A stretch of DNA of 64,000 nucleotides from an uncultured Gelidibacter sp. (lineage in GTDB: Bacteria > Bacteroidota > Bacteroidia > Flavobacteriales > Flavobacteriaceae), in contig NZ_CANMTE010000006.1 of the NCBI RefSeq assembly GCF_947500795.1, positions 1 to 64,000 on the forward strand, read 5' to 3'. The notes under the pieces were generated by a model. It was not told where the DNA came from, ran no database searches, and worked only from the letters and a program-made list of their open reading frames with translations. Position numbers and translations under genes: made by a program. Shown piece after piece: positions 59,445 to 64,000 of this stretch (positions within the stretch are counted from its first letter, which is position 1; each line of letters opens with the position of its first letter).

Positions 59445-60098
59445 TTAAGCTTTATATTCTACAATTATTTTATACAAAATCAGATAAGGCCCAATTTCAA
59501 GTGCGCAAAGATACAAAATAAAATAGAATATGTTGTTAATCACTGTCTTTTGATGAATTTTAAAGGAGGTGATAAACCCGACTATATTTATAAGCAGTAG
59601 AATTAAAATTACGGCCATAATAATTAGTTCTGATGGCTGTAATGTGTATAATAACAGAGCGTTAATGGGCAGTAGAATAATGCCAGTTAAATTTTTATAA
59701 CTGATTTTCTGAAACAGATAGGTATCAATTAATCGGTCAATCTCGAAGACACTTCCTATAAGTCGTTCGGCTAAAATTTTTATAAGCGCGAGGGTACCAA
59801 TACCAAAAATAAACTTCAAAAACACAGCTAACTCAAAGGTTTTCGTAGTTCCTAAAGTTAAGAATGAAAGGTATCCAAAAATTGAAATTGAAATAATGAG
59901 ATTCAAAAATAGAAGCGCATCAAAGACATCAATGAATTTTTGATCCTTTGTGTAAATTTTGAGGTATTTTGAATTTCCGAAGACGCCAAGAAAATCTATA
60001 AACCGATTTGTGTAAGATACCTTGGCAATGGTGATGAAAATCAATCCCAAAACCATAAAAATGGTAAACCATTCGTAAGATATGACGTCTCTTAGCAT
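59445..60098 (-). CDS. DUF4271 membrane protein
   Basis: The 217-residue integral membrane protein has about six TM helices and few charged residues. I recognise DUF4271 by its start (EWFTIFMVLGLIFITIAK), its late NNIFYFILYLCALEIGPYL, and its place right before hemD. It may act in the envelope or in heme-linked processes; there is no evidence beyond linkage. It is divergent from the mannosyltransferase by 89 bp. Confidence 0.82.
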   Translation of the reverse strand: MLRDVISYEWFTIFMVLGLIFITIAKVSYTNRFIDFLGVFGNSKYLKIYTKDQKFIDVFDALLFLNLIISISIFGYLSFLTLGTTKTFELAVFLKFIFGIGTLALIKILAERLIGSVFEIDRLIDTYLFQKISYKNLTGIILLPINALLLYTLQPSELIIMAVILILLLINIVGFITSFKIHQKTVINNIFYFILYLCALEIGPYLILYKIIVEYKA

Positions 60099-60187
60099 GG
60101 CGCTAAATTATAAAGAATATTTTATCTGTTCATTTCAATAAAATTAATCTTTTAAAAAAACTTACTTTTGCTAAAATTTTCTACCAA

Positions 60188-60910
60188 ATGAAAGACGCTA
60201 TTGTCATCATTCCAACCTACAATGAAATTGAAAACATTGAAGCTATTATTTTAGCGGTTTTTTCGCAGGATAAAGCTTTTGATGTACTGGTGGTAGATGA
60301 CAGTTCACCAGACTTGACGGCTGAAAAAGTCGAGCTGCTTCAAGCGGAGTTTCCTGATCGATTATTTTTGCTGAAAAGAAAGAATAAAACAGGCTTAGGG
60401 ACTGCCTATATTGAGGGATTTAAATGGTGTCTCGCAAAAGATTATGCCTATATATTTGAGATGGACGCTGATTTCTCCCATAACCCGGACGATTTAGTAA
60501 AACTCTATACGGCGTGTGCCAATGAAGGTGCTGACGTCGCCATTGGTTCTCGGTACATTACAGGCGTTAATGTGGTCAATTGGCCAATGAACAGAATATT
60601 GCTGTCTTATTTTGCGTCTAAATATGTGCGTTTTATAACACGAATGAGAATTCAAGACACTACCGCAGGTTTTGTTTGTTATAAAAAGAAGGTGTTAGAG
60701 ACTATTAATTTGGATGCCATTAAGTTTGTGGGTTACGCGTTTCAGATTGAAATGAAATTCAAAGCACATTTAAAAGGCTTTAATATTGTAGAAGTCCCTG
60801 TGATATTTACGGATCGGGCAAAAGGAAAATCAAAAATGAGCAGTGGCATTATTTCTGAAGCTATTTTTGGAGTTATAAACATGAAATTTAAAAGCCTATT
60901 TGGCAAGTAA
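60188..60910 (+). CDS. Polyprenol monophosphomannose synthase (GT2)
   Basis: The 240-residue GT2 glycosyltransferase uses GDP-mannose and a polyprenyl phosphate. The N-terminal IIPTYNEIENIEAII, the nucleotide-binding VVDDSSPDLTAEKV, the DxD-like EMDADFSHNPDDL and the acceptor-site segment DTTAGFVCYKKKVLE match bacterial and eukaryotic Dpm1. It lacks C-terminal TM helices, so it should be membrane-associated only. It probably feeds mannose to envelope or protein O-glycosylation, known in Bacteroidota. Confidence 0.92.
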   Translation: MKDAIVIIPTYNEIENIEAIILAVFSQDKAFDVLVVDDSSPDLTAEKVELLQAEFPDRLFLLKRKNKTGLGTAYIEGFKWCLAKDYAYIFEMDADFSHNPDDLVKLYTACANEGADVAIGSRYITGVNVVNWPMNRILLSYFASKYVRFITRMRIQDTTAGFVCYKKKVLETINLDAIKFVGYAFQIEMKFKAHLKGFNIVEVPVIFTDRAKGKSKMSSGIISEAIFGVINMKFKSLFGK

Positions 60911-61001
60911 TATGAGACGAGCATGCTAAAAAAATCACCACCCAAGGGAATGATTAATTGCGAACAGCATGTGTCCGTTAAAAAACAATAGAAATAAACA
61001 C

Positions 61002-62348
61002 ATGAAAGCAAGAACGGTACTAATAAAAAATGCTAAAATTGTTAATGAAGGACATATTTTTGAAGGAGATATATTAATTGAAGGCGAGTTTATTAAAGAA
61101 ATAGACACCAGAATTAGTGCAAAATCACCGGATGTTGTCGTTATTGATGTTGAAGGTAATTATGTGTTTCCAGGAGTTATTGATGATCAAGTGCACTTTA
61201 GAGAGCCTGGATTAACTCATAAGGCAACCATTGAATCTGAATCTAGAGCAGCAGTTGCTGGGGGAATTACTTCTTTTATTGAAATGCCAAATACGGTGCC
61301 TCAGACTACAACTATTGAAAAACTTGAGGAAAAATTTGAAATTGCTGCAAATTCATCTTATGCCAATTACTCCTTTATGTTTGGCGGTACGAATACCAAT
61401 TTAGAAGAAGTTTTAAAAGTGGATTCTAAAAATGTAGCTGGTCTTAAGTTGTTTTTAGGATCGTCTACAGGCGATATGTTGGTGGATAATACTGAGGTAT
61501 TGGAAAAGATTTTCAAAAGTACGGACATGTTGATTTCTGTACATTGTGAAGATGAAGCCACCATCAAAAGAAACCTTGAAGAACATATTGAAAAATATGG
61601 TAATGATATTCCTATGGAATGCCATCCTGATATCAGAAGTGCGGAAGCTTGTTATATTTCCTCGTCTAAAGCCATTGAGTTAGCTAAGAAAACGGGAGCG
61701 CGTTTGCATATTTTTCATGTGTCGACAGCGAAGGAAACCAAATTATTCACGAATAAAATTCCTTTAAAAGATAAGAAAATTACTGCTGAAGTCTGTATTC
61801 ACCACCTTTGGTTTAGTGATGAAGATTATAAGAAAAAAGGCAGTTTAATTAAGTGGAACCCTGCAGTAAAAACCGCAAATGACCGTGATGAACTGTGGAA
61901 AGCGCTTTTAGATGGTCGTATTGATGTGGTTGCAACTGACCACGCACCACATACTTTAGAGGAAAAGAAGAATATTTATACTGAAGCACCATCTGGCGGA
62001 CCGTTAGTACAACATGCATTGGTTGCTATGATTGAAGCGTATCACAACGGTAAAATCAGTTTAGAAAAAATTGCTGAGAAAATGTGTCATAATCCTGCCA
62101 TTTTATTTCAGGTTGAAAAACGCGGCTATGTGAAACCAGGATATTACGCTGACTTGGCTATTGTAGATATTAACAGTCCTTGGACCGTAAAAAAAGACAA
62201 TATTCTCTATAAATGTGGCTGGTCTCCATTTGAGAACACGTTGTTTAAATCGAGAATTACCCACACTTTTGTAAACGGAGCATTAGTATATAAGAATTTC
62301 AAGTTTTTAGATGTTAAAGCCGGAAAACGACTAACTTTTAACCGATGA
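61002..62348 (+). CDS. pyrC: Dihydroorotase
   Basis: The ATG at 61002 gives 448 residues; the longer frame adds an unlikely tail. It is an amidohydrolase with the metal ligands in GVIDDQVHFREPG, the central ISVHCEDEA, the C-terminal LHIFHVSTAKE and ATDHAPHTLEEK with catalytic Asp. These match class I dihydroorotase, which closes carbamoyl-aspartate to dihydroorotate in pyrimidine synthesis; allantoinase is the close alternative but no purine-breakdown genes are near. Its stop overlaps the next start as ATGA. Confidence 0.9.
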   Translation: MKARTVLIKNAKIVNEGHIFEGDILIEGEFIKEIDTRISAKSPDVVVIDVEGNYVFPGVIDDQVHFREPGLTHKATIESESRAAVAGGITSFIEMPNTVPQTTTIEKLEEKFEIAANSSYANYSFMFGGTNTNLEEVLKVDSKNVAGLKLFLGSSTGDMLVDNTEVLEKIFKSTDMLISVHCEDEATIKRNLEEHIEKYGNDIPMECHPDIRSAEACYISSSKAIELAKKTGARLHIFHVSTAKETKLFTNKIPLKDKKITAEVCIHHLWFSDEDYKKKGSLIKWNPAVKTANDRDELWKALLDGRIDVVATDHAPHTLEEKKNIYTEAPSGGPLVQHALVAMIEAYHNGKISLEKIAEKMCHNPAILFQVEKRGYVKPGYYADLAIVDINSPWTVKKDNILYKCGWSPFENTLFKSRITHTFVNGALVYKNFKFLDVKAGKRLTFNR

Positions 62349-62779
62349 AATATTTTAGTTACATAATAATTCTGATGTTGTTATTGGGGTGTAATGGTAT
62401 TGATAAACCAAAAAAGCCTAAAAATTTAATCGGGAAGGAGAAAATGTCAGAGATCATGTATGATTTGTACATTTTAAATGCGGCCAAAGGTGTCAATAGG
62501 AAAATGTTGGAGGCGAACGCAATCATGCCGTTAGAATATCTCTATAAGAAATACGATATTGACAGTTTACAATTTGCCGAAAGCAACACTTATTATGCGT
62601 ATGACACGGAAGGTTATTTAGCAATCATAGAAACTGTAAAAAAGAAACTAGAAAAAAATAAGGACTTCTACGAAAAACTGAATGTAAAGGAGCAAAATGT
62701 AAAGGATTCCATCAATGCCGCCAAAAAGAAGAAGAATGATTCCCTTATAGGGTTAGATGCTCCTTTACCGCAGCAATAA
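62345..62779 (+). CDS. DUF4296 lipoprotein
   Basis: The 144-residue lipoprotein (lipobox LLGC at residue 16) has the DUF4296 pattern: PKNLIGKEKMSEIMYDLYIL, IMPLEYLYKKYDIDSLQF and ESNTYYAYDTEGY. A Lys-rich helix and coiled coil follow. It overlaps pyrC by 4 bp, a fixed pairing in Flavobacteriia. The function is unknown. Confidence 0.85.
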   Translation: MKYFSYIIILMLLLGCNGIDKPKKPKNLIGKEKMSEIMYDLYILNAAKGVNRKMLEANAIMPLEYLYKKYDIDSLQFAESNTYYAYDTEGYLAIIETVKKKLEKNKDFYEKLNVKEQNVKDSINAAKKKKNDSLIGLDAPLPQQ

Positions 62780-62781
62780 GA

Positions 62782-63801
62782 CTACTTTTCTAAATCTCGT
62801 AGAAATAAGTCGGCGGTCTCCTTTATGGAAGTAGCCATTGGCTTGAATTGAAAATCCAACGCATTTTTTAATTTTGAAGCATCATATTTTTTGATGCTTT
62901 TTGCGCTATTGGTCACTTGTTTTGAAAGTCTACGGCGTTTGCCCGTAAACAGATGTTGTAACCAATCCAATCGCCAACCTATTGCCAGAATAAAAGCTGT
63001 AGCTTGTTTTGATGGCGGCTTTACTTTAAGCGCTATGGCTGTTTGCTGTAGAAAATCCTTAAACGATAGGTTCTCGGAAATAACAATAAAGCGCTCATTT
63101 TTTATATCGCTTTGCATCAATAAAATCATGGCTTTTACGACATCATCCACATCTACATAAGCAGTAATTCCGTTGGTGTAATAAGGCATGCCTTTATAAA
63201 CTTTTTTAATCAGACTGCTACTGCCACCACTGTTCCAGAATCCTGGCCCGATAATAATTCCCGGATTAACAATCACTACATCAACGCCCTCTTGAGAACC
63301 ACGCCAAACTTCCGTTTCGGCACCATATTTAGTAATGGCATAAATACTGTTGTCATCCTCTTGACTCCAATACGTCTCTTCGGTAATGAGTTGCTCCGGA
63401 TTTTGATGATGGCCAATGGTAGCTATAGAACTGACATAGCACAGTTTTTTGATGCGGTTTGAAATACAAAGATTCACCACATTTGCAGTGCCTTCAATAT
63501 TGATTTTGCGGAGTTCTAAATATTTATTTGGTTCAAAACTCACAAAAGCGGCACAGTGATAAACATAATCTACACCGTTAAAAGCCTCCTGCAAAGCGGG
63601 TATGTCAGTAATGTCAGCTTCTATCCATTCTATTTTGTTGTAAAGGGACTCAACGTCTTCAGTGTAGTATGAAAAGACATTTTTTACCAAATCTAATTTC
63701 TGCTCCCTTCTGTAAATTGCTTTTACTTTAGTATTGGTTTCCAATATTTTATAAAGCAAGTGGGAACCCACCAATCCTGTACCTCCTGTAACTAATATCA
63801 T
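62782..63801 (-). CDS. NAD-dependent epimerase/dehydratase family protein
   Basis: The 339-residue extended short-chain dehydrogenase starts with MILVTGGTGLVGSHLLYKIL. It has the catalytic YAITKYGAE motif (Tyr and Lys) near residue 153, and CHCAAFVSFEPN and SSIATIGHH nearby. It probably acts on a sugar nucleotide or a steroid- or dihydroflavonol-like ketone; the neighbours do not specify. It is convergent with DUF4296, separated by 2 bp, and divergent from tyrS. Confidence 0.85.
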   Translation of the reverse strand: MILVTGGTGLVGSHLLYKILETNTKVKAIYRREQKLDLVKNVFSYYTEDVESLYNKIEWIEADITDIPALQEAFNGVDYVYHCAAFVSFEPNKYLELRKINIEGTANVVNLCISNRIKKLCYVSSIATIGHHQNPEQLITEETYWSQEDDNSIYAITKYGAETEVWRGSQEGVDVVIVNPGIIIGPGFWNSGGSSSLIKKVYKGMPYYTNGITAYVDVDDVVKAMILLMQSDIKNERFIVISENLSFKDFLQQTAIALKVKPPSKQATAFILAIGWRLDWLQHLFTGKRRRLSKQVTNSAKSIKKYDASKLKNALDFQFKPMATSIKETADLFLRDLEK

Positions 63802-63854
63802 GAGACTAAAATAAAGAATTATTAGATATTAATTCCTAATTCTCTAGTGATGTT

Positions 63855-63862
63855 TATCTTTG
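63855..63862 (+). promoter_or_regulatory. -7 box of tyrS
   Basis: TATCTTTG is a full TAnnTTTG match 30 bp before the tyrS ATG. A clear -33 TTG was not seen. Confidence 0.5.
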
Positions 63863-63892
63863 CCGAATTAGAAAAAATTAATAAAAAAACTC

Positions 63893-64000
63893 ATGACAAA
63901 CGCATTTGTAGAAGATTTAAGATGGAGAGGGATGGTCCACGATATCATGCCTGGAACGGAAGAGCAACTCAATAATGGAATGACAAGTGCATATATAGGC
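63893..64000 (+). CDS. tyrS: Tyrosine--tRNA ligase, N-terminal part (cut by window end)
   Basis: Thirty-six codons are visible, starting [18 protein letters not shown] and continuing through MPGTEEQL to TSAYIG. This is the normal start of bacterial TyrRS, just before the GFDPTA and HIGH motifs, which lie beyond the window. A TATCTTTG box precedes it. Confidence 0.9.
   Translation, partial: MTNAFVEDLRWRGMVHDIMPGTEEQLNNGMTSAYIG

Noticed and set aside
1-64000. tRNA, rRNA or prophage genes
   Set aside because: No cloverleaf with a GTTCGA-type T-arm, no ribosomal RNA stretch and no phage structural or integrase gene was found by reading both strands.

Overview
The window is a 64 kb piece of a chromosome from a member of the Bacteroidota, almost certainly family Flavobacteriaceae. 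The evidence is the low GC content, -7 promoter boxes of the TAnnTTTG type, a TonB-dependent receptor and TonB protein, an S46 dipeptidyl-peptidase, a bacterial heptaprenylglyceryl-phosphate synthase, and many families typical of Flavobacteriia (DUF4301, DUF3127, DUF3098, DUF4271, DUF4296). Genus cannot be decided from the sequence. No rRNA, tRNA, CRISPR array, prophage or complete insertion sequence was seen.

Layout. 1-2.9 kb is accessory: a secreted lipoprotein with the architecture of a flavobacterial polymorphic toxin, a translationally coupled small downstream gene (candidate immunity protein), and a decayed second copy of the toxin-tail/immunity junction, with twin palindromes upstream. 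3-10.3 kb holds a small lipoprotein, a Tas-like aldo/keto reductase, an OmpA-type lipoprotein, exonuclease III and a 1136-residue outer-membrane barrel protein. 10.4-18.3 kb is a metal-efflux operon: His-rich exported protein, RND pump fused to a TolC-type channel, membrane-fusion protein and P1B-4-like ATPase. 18.4-28.7 kb is mostly housekeeping: glycyl-tRNA synthetase, ComF, omega-amidase, methionine aminotransferase, S46 peptidase and an orphan Vsr endonuclease.

28.8-29.2 kb carries two copies of a 168-bp palindromic repeat. 29.2-30.6 kb is ahcY, divergent from an operon running from a phosphopantetheinyl transferase to ArfB (30.7-35.5 kb). That operon includes a YkoF-like thiamine-binding protein, a PnuC/PnuT transporter and a NadR-like kinase. 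Directly downstream, a TPP riboswitch controls a TonB-dependent receptor (35.7-38.1 kb). Together these look like a thiamine salvage route: receptor across the outer membrane, PnuT-type carrier across the inner membrane, then binding protein and kinase in the cytoplasm.

38-64 kb is core genome in typical flavobacterial order: greA, HIT protein, sensor kinase, flavin reductase, aat, tag, tonB, truB-uppP-DUF3098-ftsX, leuS, YugP-like peptidase, a Bax-inhibitor-1 gene broken by one in-frame stop, Lrp regulator with saccharopine dehydrogenase, pckA, hemD, a polyprenol-phosphate mannosyltransferase, dihydroorotase, an epimerase and the start of tyrS.

The strongest leads are the toxin/immunity-like locus with its decayed duplicate, the riboswitch-linked thiamine salvage set, the RND-TolC fusion with an internal start and signal peptide, the nonsense codon in the Bax-inhibitor gene, and a terminator-like hairpin in the greA leader.
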